This document shows positions 1-7,740 of a stretch of 64,000 nt of DNA, piece after piece. Under the pieces are notes generated by a model that saw nothing but the letters and a program-made list of their open reading frames with translations, was not told where the DNA came from and ran no database searches. The position numbers and the translations under genes are program-made. The DNA is from Brevibacillus thermoruber 423. GTDB taxonomy: Bacteria > Bacillota > Bacilli > Brevibacillales > Brevibacillaceae. Every line of letters starts with the position of its first letter. Positions within the stretch are counted from its first letter, which is position 1. Location: NCBI RefSeq assembly GCF_000454065.1, contig NZ_ATNE01000001.1:622501-686500 (forward strand), written 5' to 3'.

Positions 1-882
1 CGGCTTGACGGCATCCACCGGCAAGCTGCTGATCGGCCCACCCGCCCAGTCGAGATCGCCGTTTTGGAACAGCGCCAGCTCCGTATTGGCGTCGGAAATC
101 ATCGAGAACTCGATGCGATCCAATTTTACCGCCTCGTGATCCCAGTAGGTGTCGCTTTTCACCAGGACGAGTTTGTTTTTGTGCTCCCACCTCTCCAGCT
201 TGAACGGTCCGTTCCCCACCAGCGTTTTCGGGTCTTTCGCCCAATGCTCGTTGGCTTCCGCCACCTTTTTGTTGATTGGCATGAGGAAGGCAGCAAGCGT
301 CGGGAAATACGGCGTGGGATGTTCCAGCGTCACCTGCAGCGTCTTGTCGTCCAGCGCCCGGACGCCGACGTCATCCCGCTTGGCCCTGCCAGCGGCAAAC
401 GCCTGCGCGTTTTTGATGCTGTAAAACTGGTACGCGGCCTGTGAACCGGTCTTGGGATCGAGCGCATGCTTCCAGGCAAATTCGAAGTCGTGGGCCGTCA
501 CCGGATCGCCGTTGCTCCACTTGGCGTCACGCAGGGTAAACGTATAGACCGTCTTGTCCTCGGACACCTTCATGTCGGAAGCGATGGAGTAAATTGGCTG
601 GCCGTCCTTGTCCAGACGGGTCAACCCGTCAAAAACGGCGCGGATGACGGCACCGGAAACGGTGTCTTCGGCAAAGGTCGGATCAAGTGTGGCCGGCTCC
701 TCCAGGTTCATGCGCAGCACTTGCGGCTCGCCGGAAGCGGTGGTGCCCGCCGTGCCGGTTTTCCCGGGCTCTTGTGCCGCCCCGGTGCCGGCCGGAGTGC
801 CGCTTCCGCCCGCGAAACACCCGCTGAGCATGCTCCCCAGCACGAACGAGACAGCGATGAGGATGGAACATCGTCGTTTCAT
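1..882 (-). CDS. Oligopeptide ABC transporter substrate-binding lipoprotein (partial)
   Basis: Reading the minus strand from the ATG at 882 gives 294 codons that run off the window edge, so the C-terminus is missing. The start has a strong SD (AGGGGGAG) about 8 bases upstream. Residues 1-22 form a lipoprotein signal ending in LSGC, with Cys22 as the lipidation site, followed by a Gly/Thr-rich linker. The mature part has typical SBP_bac_5 (OppA/DppE) features: LRMNLEEPATLDPT, VFDGLTRLDKDG, KWSNGDPVTAHDF and a VGNGPFKL segment. It should bind peptides outside the membrane and deliver them to an Opp-type permease, whose genes would lie beyond the left edge. The exact ligand cannot be told. Confidence 0.93.
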   Translation of the reverse strand, partial: MKRRCSILIAVSFVLGSMLSGCFAGGSGTPAGTGAAQEPGKTGTAGTTASGEPQVLRMNLEEPATLDPTFAEDTVSGAVIRAVFDGLTRLDKDGQPIYSIASDMKVSEDKTVYTFTLRDAKWSNGDPVTAHDFEFAWKHALDPKTGSQAAYQFYSIKNAQAFAAGRAKRDDVGVRALDDKTLQVTLEHPTPYFPTLAAFLMPINKKVAEANEHWAKDPKTLVGNGPFKLERWEHKNKLVLVKSDTYWDHEAVKLDRIEFSMISDANTELALFQNGDLDWAGGPISSLPVDAVKP

Positions 883-960
883 TGTATGAACTCCCCCTGA
901 GTATCAATTTATTTTGAATATTACAAAAATTACACCGATGGGGAAGCGAGGGTTTCATCC

Positions 961-1188
961 TCATCCCGATTCACCGGCGAACCGCTTTCGGTGCGGAACC
1001 TCCAGAAACTGTTTCTCCGCTTCCTCAAACATTTCCTGCATGACCGGGAGCACGGTCAGGAGCTTCACCTGCAGGCGGAAGGGAAGCTCGTCGATTCCAT
1101 CCGGAAACAGGGGGCTCCGTCGATCATCCGTCTGCCGCTCCCCTTCGGCTGTCGCGCTGCGCTTCCCGGGTCCGTCACACCAGCACAT
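961..1188 (-). CDS. Small hypothetical protein overlapping the 3' end of dctR
   Basis: A 75-codon frame whose ATG lies inside the last codons of dctR, overlapping it by 14 bases, which would allow translational coupling. The second half (GIDELPFRLQVKLLTVLPVM onward, then an EEAEKQF stretch) has the GC-rich third positions of neighbouring genes and looks coding. The first 25 residues look less convincing, so the true start may lie further in. No family is recognised. The gap to the oligopeptide-binding gene contains nothing else obvious. It could be a small DctR-linked protein or a chance frame. Confidence 0.35.
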   Translation of the reverse strand: MCWCDGPGKRSATAEGERQTDDRRSPLFPDGIDELPFRLQVKLLTVLPVMQEMFEEAEKQFLEVPHRKRFAGESG

Positions 1189-1861
1189 ACCGGTTGGTCG
1201 GCCGGCCGACGCCGCCGTAAGCCACGTCCCGTTTCACCCGTCCGCTCTTTTCCAGGTATTCGAGGTAGCGGCGCGCCGTCACCCGGGCGATGCCGACCCG
1301 CTCCGCCACCTCTTCCGCCGACAGCGGCTGCTTTTCCTCGCGCAGATGGCGGACAATCTGCTCCAGCGTATGCATGTGCAGCCCTTTGGGCAGCGGCTCC
1401 TCCTCCCGGGCGCTTTTCGCCGCCTTGCGGAACAAGAGCTGATCCACCTCCGCCTGGGAGACGGTGCCCTCCTGCTCCAACTGCTGGCGAAACGCCCGGT
1501 AGTTTTCCAACGCCTGCTGGATGCGCTCGAACTTGAACGGCTTGATGATGTAATCCATCGCGCCGTTGCGGAGCATCGCCTGGATCGTGGGCTTGTCCTT
1601 CGCCGCCGTGATTACGATCACGTCCACCGCCTGGTTGGCGGTGCGCAGTTTCTGCAGGGTGCGCACGCCGTCCAGCACGGGCATGAAAATGTCCATGATC
1701 ACCAGATCGGGCTTCAATTGTTCCACCAGAGCCAGCCCCTCCGCTCCGTTGGAGGCCGCGCCGACCACGCGGAAGGACGGCACCCGCTCGATAAACTGCC
1801 GGTTGACTTCCTGCACCATCGGGTCGTCCTCGATGACGACCACGCGAAATGGGTTGGCCAT
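1175..1861 (-). CDS. dctR: DctR-like response regulator (CitB family)
   Basis: A 228-residue response regulator. The N-terminal receiver carries the acidic pair in VVVIEDDPM, the phospho-acceptor Asp57 in LVIMDIFMP and the conserved ITAAKDK segment. A linker leads to a C-terminal winged HTH of the CitB/DcuR type (EEVAERVGIARVTARRYLEYL and GRPTNRYVLV). The ATG abuts the dctS stop codon and its SD (AAGGAGGCGG) lies within dctS, so the pair is cotranscribed. In Bacillus subtilis DctR is activated by DctS with DctB and drives the dicarboxylate transporter gene dctP. The same role is inferred here, with dctP at 7779 as the likely target. Confidence 0.93.
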   Translation of the reverse strand: MANPFRVVVIEDDPMVQEVNRQFIERVPSFRVVGAASNGAEGLALVEQLKPDLVIMDIFMPVLDGVRTLQKLRTANQAVDVIVITAAKDKPTIQAMLRNGAMDYIIKPFKFERIQQALENYRAFRQQLEQEGTVSQAEVDQLLFRKAAKSAREEEPLPKGLHMHTLEQIVRHLREEKQPLSAEEVAERVGIARVTARRYLEYLEKSGRVKRDVAYGGVGRPTNRYVLV

Positions 1862-3454
1862 CTACGCTTCCGCCTCCTTCATCGGAAAGGTAATCAAAAA
1901 GCTGGTGCCTTCGCCGGGCTGCGACTGGCAGCTCAGCTCGCCCCGCCCCTTCGCCACCAACTGCTGCACCAGGTAGAGGCCCAGGCCGCGGTTCTTCCCC
2001 GCCTTGGTGGAGAAGCCGCGCTCCAGCATTTGCCGCCGGGTCTCGTCATCCATGCCGATGCCGTTGTCTTCCACCAGGATGGAGCAGATGTCGTCGTCCT
2101 GCTCGATGCTGATGTAGACCTCCTTGTCGTCCCGGTCCGCCTGCTCCAGGGCGTCAAACGCGTTTTCGATCAGATTGCCGAGGATCAGCACGAAGTTGTG
2201 GTGGTCCATGTACGGCGGAAAGCGCTCCAGGTTGCTGCGCCGGTCGATGACGACGCGGATGCCCAGTTCCTTGCCTCGGCTCACCTTACCCAAGAGCAGG
2301 CCGGAAACGCTTTCATCCGCGATCTTGGCCGACAGAAACGCAGTCAGTTCTTCCTGCTGTTCACTGATTTCAAACAGGTACTGCAGCGCCTTTTCCTTCT
2401 GATTCAACTGCAGGAGTCCTGCGATCGTGTGCAGCTTGTTCATGTACTCGTGGTTTTGCACGCGAAGCGCGTCGACGAACGCCTTGACGCCGGTCAGCTC
2501 TTCCGCCATCCGCGCCACTTCGGTCCGGTCCTGGAAGATGGCGAGGGCCCCGACCACTTTCCCGTCCGTCTTGATCAGGAAGCGGTTAGACCAGATCAGC
2601 GCGCCTCCGACGTGCAGTTCGTGGTCGTAAAAGTTTTGCTGCTTCTCCAGCACTTCCGGCAGCGCGGTGTCGGGAATCACCTCGCGGATCGGCCTCCCCA
2701 GCACATCGCCTTCGATGTTGAAAATCTGCTTGGCCTTGTCGTTGAAAATGGTGATCCGCTCATGCGTGTCGATCGCGATGACGCCCTCCCGCATGGCGTG
2801 AAACGTGGCGGTGCGCTCTACCAGCATGCGGGCGAGTTCCTCCGGCTCCAGGTTGAGCATCTGCCGTTTCATGTGGCGGGCGAGCCGGTACGACCCCCAG
2901 ATGCCGAACAGCAGGGAGAGAAAAAACGTGATCGCGATGTTTTCCCGCTGGTCGTAGAGGATCTGCGGGATGCTCGGCAGCAGATGGCCCACCATGACCA
3001 CGCCCACCTGCTGGTGCTCGGCGTTCATGATCGGCACGTAGGCCCTGAGCGCCGTTCCCAGCTCTCCCCGCACCTTGCGGATGTAGGTGTGTTCGGCAAA
3101 CGCCTCCTCCGCGTCTTTGCCGAGAAAGACGGTGCCGATGCGCTCGTCCAGCGGATCGGAATAGCGGACCCGGTTCATGTCCATGACCACCACGTACGTC
3201 ACGTCGTTGACGATGCGGATCCGCCGCGCCGTCGGAGCGATGATCCGCCAGCCGTCCGGCTCCTGGATGCTTTTCTGGATCAGCGGGATTTCCGCCACCG
3301 TCCGCGCCGTGGTCATCAGCCGCTGTCCCAACTCCGCTTCGGTCAGGCGAATGATGCTGCCCATGATGATGATGCCGCCGATCAAGAGGGAAAAGAGCAC
3401 GATGCCGACCGACAGCAGCATGATCTTCCACTTAATTTTCAGACGTTTGAACAG
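1862..3454 (-). CDS. dctS: DctS-like C4-dicarboxylate sensor histidine kinase, probable CTG start
   Basis: A membrane sensor kinase of about 530 residues. Order: TM1 (about 11-33), extracellular Cache-like sensor (34-170) containing VVVMDMNRVRYSDP, TM2 (172-190), PAS (about 215-315, GVIAIDTHERITIFNDKA), DHp helix with the phospho-acceptor His335 in QNHEYMNKLHT, then a HATPase with N box NLIENAFDAL, EDNGIGM and GLGLYLV. Start: the family begins with a basic KxxxxWK stretch before TM1, which lies upstream of the first good ATG (3421). The only candidate with an SD (GGAAAGGAAG, 7-base spacing) is a CTG at 3454. Longer readings to 3892 would overlap dctB antisense and are unlikely. It is cotranscribed with dctR and divergent from dctB. 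Confidence 0.92.
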   Translation of the reverse strand: MFKRLKIKWKIMLLSVGIVLFSLLIGGIIIMGSIIRLTEAELGQRLMTTARTVAEIPLIQKSIQEPDGWRIIAPTARRIRIVNDVTYVVVMDMNRVRYSDPLDERIGTVFLGKDAEEAFAEHTYIRKVRGELGTALRAYVPIMNAEHQQVGVVMVGHLLPSIPQILYDQRENIAITFFLSLLFGIWGSYRLARHMKRQMLNLEPEELARMLVERTATFHAMREGVIAIDTHERITIFNDKAKQIFNIEGDVLGRPIREVIPDTALPEVLEKQQNFYDHELHVGGALIWSNRFLIKTDGKVVGALAIFQDRTEVARMAEELTGVKAFVDALRVQNHEYMNKLHTIAGLLQLNQKEKALQYLFEISEQQEELTAFLSAKIADESVSGLLLGKVSRGKELGIRVVIDRRSNLERFPPYMDHHNFVLILGNLIENAFDALEQADRDDKEVYISIEQDDDICSILVEDNGIGMDDETRRQMLERGFSTKAGKNRGLGLYLVQQLVAKGRGELSCQSQPGEGTSFLITFPMKEAEA

Positions 3455-3478
3455 GTGTGTTCTTCCTTTCCGGGGGGT

Positions 3479-3507
3479 TTGCCTGCTACCATATATTTTG
3501 GTACAGT
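3479..3507 (+). promoter_or_regulatory. dctB promoter with an inverted repeat in the spacer
   Basis: TTGCCT (3479-3484), a 17-base spacer and TACAGT (3502-3507) form a sigma-A-like promoter for dctB. The spacer contains the inverted repeat TACCA-N7-TGGTA at 3487-3503. Read on the minus strand this includes TACCAAAAT, close to the 9-mers GACCAAAAA/GACCAAAAC upstream of dctP. It lies between the divergent dctS and dctB starts and could serve both. The binding protein (DctR?) is inferred. Confidence 0.5.
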
Positions 3508-3548
3508 ACGTGGAGCAAATCAACTGATCATAGAGCAGGTGTCGGCCC

Positions 3549-4598
3549 ATGAGATCGTTCGCAAGCATTGTCGTGTTCGTCCTGCTCGGCCTGCTCAGCG
3601 CCGTGATCATCGGCTTTCGCAGCGACCTGCCGTTTGCGGCGCTGGGGTACGACGAGGAGCAGGAAGGGCTGAACGAGCGAATCATCATCAAGTTCAGCCA
3701 TGTGGTGGCGGAAAATACGCCCAAGGGCCTGGCCGTGGAACGCTTTTCCCAACTGGTCAAGGAAAAGACGAACGGCCGGGTGGAAGTGCAGGTGTTTCCC
3801 AACGGCATCCTCCACTCCGACAAGACGGAGATGGACGCGCTGCAGCGCGGCGACATCCAGATGATCGCCCCCGCCTTTTCCAATCTGGCCAACCGGATTC
3901 CGGCGTGGTCGGTGCTGGATCTGCCCTACGTGTTTCGCGACCAGCAGGACGTGGAGCAGGCGTTTCACGGGAAGATCGGCCGGATGCTGTTTGAGACGCT
4001 GGAGCCGCTGAACATGAAGGGGATGGCCTTTTGGAGCAACGGCTTCAAGCAGATGACCAGCCACAAGCCGATCCGCACGCCGCAGGACTTCGCCGGCCAG
4101 CGTTTCCGCATCATTCAAAGCCCCGTGCTGGAAGCGCAGTTTCGCGCGCTGGGGGCGACAGCCCAGGGGGCTCCGTTCAACGACGTCTACCGCAAGCTGG
4201 CGAACGGCGAAGTGGACGGCCAGGAAAACACCATTTCCAACATCTACAGCAAGCGTCTCTACCAGGTGCAGAAGTACATGACCGTCAGCAACCACGGCTA
4301 TCTGGGCTACGCCGTGATCATCAACAAATCGTTCTGGGAGGAGCTTCCCGCCGACGTACAGCGCGTGATCGCCGAGGCGTTGGAGGAGGCGACGGCCTAC
4401 AGCTACCAAATAGCCGTCTCCATGAACGAGCAGCAGTGGAAGCAGTTGACCAAAGAGAGCAGCATGGAGATACACGTGCTGACGCCGCAGGAGCAGGCCG
4501 TCTGGCGGCAGGCGCTGCAGCCGGTGTACGAGACGTTCGCCCCGGTGATCGGTCCGGCGCTGATGGACGAGATCAGCAAGCTGCACGAGCAGCGATGA
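3549..4598 (+). CDS. dctB: DctB-like extracytoplasmic C4-dicarboxylate-binding protein
   Basis: 349 residues with an N-terminal signal anchor (VVFVLLGLLSAVIIGF) and a DctP/TRAP-type solute-binding fold: IIIKFSHVVAENTPKG, a LQRGDIQM segment, FRIIQSPV and NEVDGQEN-like NGEVDGQENT. No TRAP membrane subunits (DctQ/DctM) lie nearby. The divergent partner is dctS-dctR, as in the B. subtilis dctBSR locus, where DctB acts as an accessory ligand sensor for DctS rather than as part of a transporter. That role is the best inference here. The start ATG has only a weak SD (CAGGTG). An uptake role with unlinked TRAP subunits is possible but less likely. Confidence 0.88.
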   Translation: MRSFASIVVFVLLGLLSAVIIGFRSDLPFAALGYDEEQEGLNERIIIKFSHVVAENTPKGLAVERFSQLVKEKTNGRVEVQVFPNGILHSDKTEMDALQRGDIQMIAPAFSNLANRIPAWSVLDLPYVFRDQQDVEQAFHGKIGRMLFETLEPLNMKGMAFWSNGFKQMTSHKPIRTPQDFAGQRFRIIQSPVLEAQFRALGATAQGAPFNDVYRKLANGEVDGQENTISNIYSKRLYQVQKYMTVSNHGYLGYAVIINKSFWEELPADVQRVIAEALEEATAYSYQIAVSMNEQQWKQLTKESSMEIHVLTPQEQAVWRQALQPVYETFAPVIGPALMDEISKLHEQR

Positions 4599-4703
4599 AC
4601 ACGTCCCACCCGTTTGGCCCCAGGGAAAGGCGCCGTTTTCCCAACGAAAAAAGACAGGCTAAAACGGGGAAGGAACCGTCTTAGACTGTCTTCACAGCGG
4701 CAG

Positions 4704-4739
4704 GCGCAGCGCCAAATGGCTGCGCGGTTATTCCTTTTT
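4704..4739 (+). terminator. Probable terminator after dctB
   Basis: GCGCAGC (4704-4710) and GCTGCGC (4719-4725) form a 7-bp stem followed on the plus strand by the T-rich run TTATTCCTTTTT. It overlaps the 3' end of the converging ArsR gene, so it may act for both strands. The U tract is imperfect. Confidence 0.45.
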
Positions 4740-5108
4740 CGTCGGCTGGACCGCTTTCAGCGAGGCTGCGGGCTCGGCGCCGTCCAATTTGCCGGACTCC
4801 ACGTAGTGTTTGAGCATCGCCATCTTGTTCTCCCAAAACCGCTCGTAATACGCGAGCCACTGCTTCAATTCGAGCAGCGGTTCCGGATCAAGCCGGTAGC
4901 GCGTCTCCCGGCCGACTTTCCTCCCTTTGACCAGGCCGGCTTCGGCCAAAATGCGCAGATGTTTGGAAACGGCCGTCCGGCTCATCGGAAAGTGTCCGCT
5001 GATGACGGTGACAGACATTTCCTGATCCCCCAGCAATCTCAGCAGTTGGCGGCGCGTAGGATCAGCGATGGCCTGAAAGACGTCATGTCTGGACGGCGAA
5101 GCAGCCAT
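4728..5108 (-). CDS. ArsR-family transcriptional regulator
   Basis: 126 residues from the ATG at 5108, chosen because GAGGG lies 8 bases upstream. An ATG at 5123 lacks an SD. The winged HTH is clear: ADPTRRQLLRLLGDQEMSVT, the recognition helix MSRTAVSKHLRILAEAGLV and the wing GRETRYRLDPEPL. No metal-binding Cys pairs are present, so it is an SdpR/YdfF-like regulator rather than a metal sensor. The ATG follows the SRPBCC stop codon by 1 base, so the two are one translation unit. This pairing is common in Bacillota; the ligand and targets are unknown. Confidence 0.9.
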   Translation of the reverse strand: MAASPSRHDVFQAIADPTRRQLLRLLGDQEMSVTVISGHFPMSRTAVSKHLRILAEAGLVKGRKVGRETRYRLDPEPLLELKQWLAYYERFWENKMAMLKHYVESGKLDGAEPAASLKAVQPTKKE

Positions 5109-5109
5109 G

Positions 5110-5535
5110 TCAGCCCTCGACATGCGCGCCCAGTTTTTGGATAAGCCCGGTCCAGCCCTGATTCATGCGGTCGCGCACGATTGTATGCGGTTCGCCGAAT
5201 TCCGTAACGGTGTCGGGATTCCAGCCGGAGTGGATCAGCGTAAACTCCGTTTTCCCGCCAAGGTCTTTCAGTTCAAACGTAATGATCCAGTCTTTCCCCC
5301 AGCGAAACGAAAGACGGTTGGGGGGATCCACTTCCGTCACCTTGCAGGGGGACATGCCGAACGGACCGGCATTCAAGTGAAACGCGTGGCCGACCACAGG
5401 TTGAAAGTCGTTCGGCATGAACCATGCGGCGAGACCTTCCGCCGTGGCAACGGCTTCCCACACTTTCTGGATCGGAGCATGGAACACCTGGGTGTGTCGA
5501 ATGTCCGGAAGGGTTTGCGGGGTCTTGTTCTCCAT
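5110..5535 (-). CDS. SRPBCC / AHSA1-like domain protein
   Basis: 141 residues from the ATG at 5535, which has a consensus SD (AGGAGGT, 6-base spacing). The sequence has AHSA1/SRPBCC hallmarks: FHAPIQKVWEAVATAEGLAAWF, RLSFRWGKDWIITFELKD and a C-terminal NQGWTGLIQKLGAHVE helix. These proteins form a small-molecule-binding cavity. It is translated with the downstream ArsR regulator, an arrangement typical of SRPBCC/ArsR operons. No catalytic function can be assigned from sequence. Confidence 0.9.
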   Translation of the reverse strand: MENKTPQTLPDIRHTQVFHAPIQKVWEAVATAEGLAAWFMPNDFQPVVGHAFHLNAGPFGMSPCKVTEVDPPNRLSFRWGKDWIITFELKDLGGKTEFTLIHSGWNPDTVTEFGEPHTIVRDRMNQGWTGLIQKLGAHVEG

Positions 5536-5775
5536 TGTCGTACCTCCTGGTATGTGTGCTTCCCTTTTTCCTGAGGGCGAACCCGATCGAGGTTCATGTT
5601 CGCGATTGGAACCCAAATGGTTTCCTTTTTGATTTTATGACACCTTTTGGTTTCATGTCAAACGCGGTACCGGGGTTCCCGTTGGTTGTTCCGCCCGATT
5701 CGTTTGTTGTCCTGCTGGTTTCCCCGTTTTTACAGTCCCCGGGTCGCCGCCGGATCGGCCTGGAATTCAGCATGT

Positions 5776-5804
5776 AAAAAGGACGCTCCGCAAGCAGAAC
5801 GTCC
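5776..5804 (-). terminator. Rho-independent terminator of the 41-codon gene
   Basis: On the minus strand GGACGTTC pairs with GAGCGTCC (one wobble) around an 8-base loop and is followed by TTTTT. It lies 115 bases past the stop of the small gene at 5919. The stretch 5536-5775 between it and the SRPBCC start shows no gene I would support. Confidence 0.75.
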
Positions 5805-5852
5805 ACATATACCGAGAATGTCTGACCCTCAAGTACGCATCTGCTGTTGGGA

Positions 5853-5909
5853 AAGGTCGCTTTATCATCATCCTGTCAATACTTGACTGTCGTATAAGGA
5901 AGCGACCTT
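5853..5909 (-). repeat. Perfect 10-bp inverted repeat in the 3' UTR of the 41-codon gene
   Basis: AAGGTCGCTT (5853-5862) and AAGCGACCTT (5900-5909) are exact inverse copies separated by 37 bases. They lie between the stop codon of the small gene and its terminator, so the transcript would fold here. No transposase or target duplication is visible, so an IS end is unlikely. Confidence 0.6.
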
Positions 5910-5918
5910 ACCGGCTCT

Positions 5919-6044
5919 TTACGCGTTTGCCATCATCTCGATAAATTCATCAAGCGTCTCCTTGCCTCTGTATCCATGAAAAACCGTCAAGGCGCTTCGC
6001 ATACTGAACAGTTCGAGTCTGCTCATACTTGCAATTGAATTCAT
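5919..6044 (-). CDS. Small protein, 41 residues
   Basis: An ATG at 6044 follows an SD-like GGAGGG by about 6 bases and opens a 41-codon frame (MNSIASMSRLELFSMRSALT through FHGYRGKETLDEFIEMMANA). The product is amphipathic with an acidic C-terminal helix and no membrane segment. No family is recognised. The strong ribosome binding site, the downstream inverted repeat and the terminator together make a self-contained transcription unit of about 300 bases. It may be a regulatory small protein; the function is unknown. Confidence 0.55.
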   Translation of the reverse strand: MNSIASMSRLELFSMRSALTVFHGYRGKETLDEFIEMMANA

Positions 6045-6166
6045 GGAGTACCCTCCATCTCTTAGCAAAGTCATTTCGTGTGGGCAAGATGAAAACGGTT
6101 CGTGATTAATCGTGATTTTTTGATGATCGCACTGGTGGCGGCAACCCGTTCAGTCCGTCGTGCGGC

Positions 6167-6196
6167 TTCTCAAAAGGAAGGGCTTTCCAGTATACT
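6167..6196 (+). promoter_or_regulatory. Candidate promoter for the TrpD2-like gene
   Basis: TTCTCA (6167-6172), an 18-base spacer and TATACT (6191-6196). It would give a leader of about 290 bases before the ATG at 6497. Upstream, at 6100-6116, TCGTGAT occurs twice with a 3-base gap. Confidence 0.45.
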
Positions 6197-6259
6197 AATC
6201 ATGTATAACGCCATCGTCTTCGCCGTCTCGTTTCCCGTCTTCTCGCAGCGATACCGTGT

Positions 6260-6308
6260 CTGTCGTTCCTCTTTCCCCCCGCTGTTGCGGATGCAGGACA
6301 AACGACAG
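6260..6308 (+). other. Structured segment in the long leader of the TrpD2-like gene
   Basis: CTGTCGTT (6260-6267) pairs perfectly with AACGACAG (6301-6308) and encloses a CCGC-TGTT-GCGG hairpin. It lies in the predicted 290-base leader. I do not recognise a riboswitch class. The rest of 6045-6496 shows no supported gene. Confidence 0.35.
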
Positions 6309-6496
6309 CCTCGGCCGCGGACCTTGGACGGAACGGGGAGTGGCGGCATTCTGTCTTGCGCACGCCAAAAAACATGCCGGAAGTTATGCGCATGTGCTGC
6401 GCAGACATACGATGAACGAACGCAAACAAGGGCGGATGCGGCACGATCCATGGTAGTCCGCGGATGCCGACTGATTCGGGAGAGGTGACGGACACG

Positions 6497-7561
6497 ATGT
6501 TTGAGCTGTTGAAAGAAGTGGGACGCGGCAAACGCGGCGCAAAAGACTTGACGTACGAGCAGGCTGCAGCAGCGGCGGAGATGTTTCTCAACGGCAGCGC
6601 GACGCCCGCGCAGATGGGCGCGTTTCTGATGGCCGAGCGGATCAAAATGGAGTCGCTGGACGAATTGGCGGCGTTTGTGGAGGTGTTCCGGCGGACTGTT
6701 TCGCCCGTCTCGTTTCCGGACAGTCTCGATTGTGCCGGCCCCTACGACGGTCGGCGAAAATCGTTCATGGCCACGTTCCCTGCCGCCTTTGTGCTGGCCG
6801 CTTGCGGACAGCGGGTCACCCTGCACGGCAGTCCTTCCCTGCCGCCCAAGTGGGGCATCACGCTGACGGATGTGCTGAAGGCCGCAGGCGTGTCCGCGGA
6901 TGCCGCCGACAGGCAGGCGCTTTTGTCGGCAGCCGAGCGCAGCGGCGTCTTGTTCGTCCCCACGGAAGCGTGGTGTCCCGCACTGCGCAATCTGCGGCCC
7001 CTGCGGCTGGAACTTGGCGTCCGCACCCTGTTCAACACGGTGGAAAAGCTGCTGCGGGTAGCCGACTCTCCGTACATGGCCATCGGCATCTTCCACGGCA
7101 CGGTATTTGAAAAGGTGGCGGAACTGCTGCTCCGCCTCGGAGTGGAACGGGGAATCGTCGTGCAGGGCATGGAAGGTTCCGAAGACGTGTCCGCCGCCAA
7201 ACCGACCCGCACCTTGATCGTGGAAAACGGCAGCTGCCGTCCCTTTGTCGTCGATCCGTCCTCGCTGGGCCTGCAGGCGGAAGCGCCGGAAACCGACTGG
7301 ACGCCGGAGCTGCAATGGCAGACGGCGGAAGCGGTGCTGAACGGAACGGCGGAACCTGCCTACCGCAACACGGTGCTCGTAAACAGCGCCCTGCGGCTGT
7401 GGATCACCGGACGCGTCCCGACGTTGGATGACGGCGTGGCGGCGGCCCGCCAGGCGCTTGATTCCCAAGAGGCTTGGAACCGGTACAGACAGTGGCTGGA
7501 GGAAGCCGCAGCACCCTCCTCTTCCGCACGCGATGCGGCAGCGGGCAGTGCCGGCCGCTGA
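6497..7561 (+). CDS. TrpD2/YbiB-like anthranilate phosphoribosyltransferase homologue
   Basis: 354 residues from the ATG at 6497, chosen because GAGAGGTG lies about 9 bases upstream; a start at 6464 has no SD. The N-terminal helical domain (QAAAAAEMFLNGSATPAQMG AFLMA) and the alpha/beta core match the anthranilate phosphoribosyltransferase fold. However, the PRPP-binding GTGGD motif is replaced by AGPYDGRRKSF, as in the TrpD2 (YbiB) subfamily, which is not a tryptophan enzyme. E. coli YbiB binds nucleic acid. No trp genes are near. A long structured leader precedes it and a strong terminator follows, so it is monocistronic. Confidence 0.82.
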   Translation: MFELLKEVGRGKRGAKDLTYEQAAAAAEMFLNGSATPAQMGAFLMAERIKMESLDELAAFVEVFRRTVSPVSFPDSLDCAGPYDGRRKSFMATFPAAFVLAACGQRVTLHGSPSLPPKWGITLTDVLKAAGVSADAADRQALLSAAERSGVLFVPTEAWCPALRNLRPLRLELGVRTLFNTVEKLLRVADSPYMAIGIFHGTVFEKVAELLLRLGVERGIVVQGMEGSEDVSAAKPTRTLIVENGSCRPFVVDPSSLGLQAEAPETDWTPELQWQTAEAVLNGTAEPAYRNTVLVNSALRLWITGRVPTLDDGVAAARQALDSQEAWNRYRQWLEEAAAPSSSARDAAAGSAGR

Positions 7562-7590
7562 CGACTGGACAGACACCGAAACCCATACAG

Positions 7591-7628
7591 CCCTTGGCTT
7601 GCCGGACCGGCAGGCCAAGGGCCTTTTG
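7591..7628 (+). terminator. Strong terminator after the TrpD2-like gene
   Basis: CCCTTGGC-TTGCCG pairs with CGGCAG-GCCAAGGG (14 bp, one wobble, 3-base loop) and is followed by CCTTTT. Confidence 0.9.
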
Positions 7629-7660
7629 CTGGCCCCTGATCCGCGCTCCGTGTTGTCCGT

Positions 7661-7696
7661 GACCAAAAAGACCAAAACAACCAATATGACCGTATC
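7661..7696 (+). repeat. Four tandem 9-bp repeats upstream of the dctP promoter
   Basis: GACCAAAAA, GACCAAAAC, AACCAATAT and GACCGTATC follow one another without gaps from 7661 to 7696, the last copy being the weakest. The array ends 1 base before the putative -35 box of dctP, the place expected for an activator site. A related TACCAAAAT lies in the dctS/dctB promoter region. DctR binding is inferred. Confidence 0.55.
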
Positions 7697-7697
7697 G

Positions 7698-7726
7698 TTT
7701 CCAATATTCCATCAATTCTTTAGAAT
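7698..7726 (+). promoter_or_regulatory. Probable dctP promoter
   Basis: TTTCCA (7698-7703), a 17-base spacer and TAGAAT (7721-7726). The weak -35 fits an activator-dependent promoter, and the tandem 9-mers abut it. The cre box lies just downstream. Confidence 0.5.
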
Positions 7727-7740
7727 GCAAATACAGAGAA

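Noticed and set aside
914-3994. A plus-strand open frame of 1026 codons
   Set aside because: Antisense to dctR and dctS and overlapping dctB in another frame; no start signal or recognisable domain.
3528-4586. Minus-strand frame antisense to dctB, and the upstream extension of dctS to 3892
   Set aside because: Both lie opposite a well-supported gene and contain none of the expected family residues.
5853-5909. The inverted repeat as an insertion-sequence or MITE end pair
   Set aside because: Only 57 bases long, no target duplication and it lies inside a coherent small-gene transcript.
6102-6488. A 128-codon plus-strand frame before the TrpD2-like gene
   Set aside because: Poor codon pattern, Cys/Arg-rich composition, no SD, and it overlaps a likely promoter and structured leader.
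6170-7684. A 504-codon minus-strand frame
   Set aside because: A shadow of the TrpD2-like gene; it also crosses that gene's terminator.
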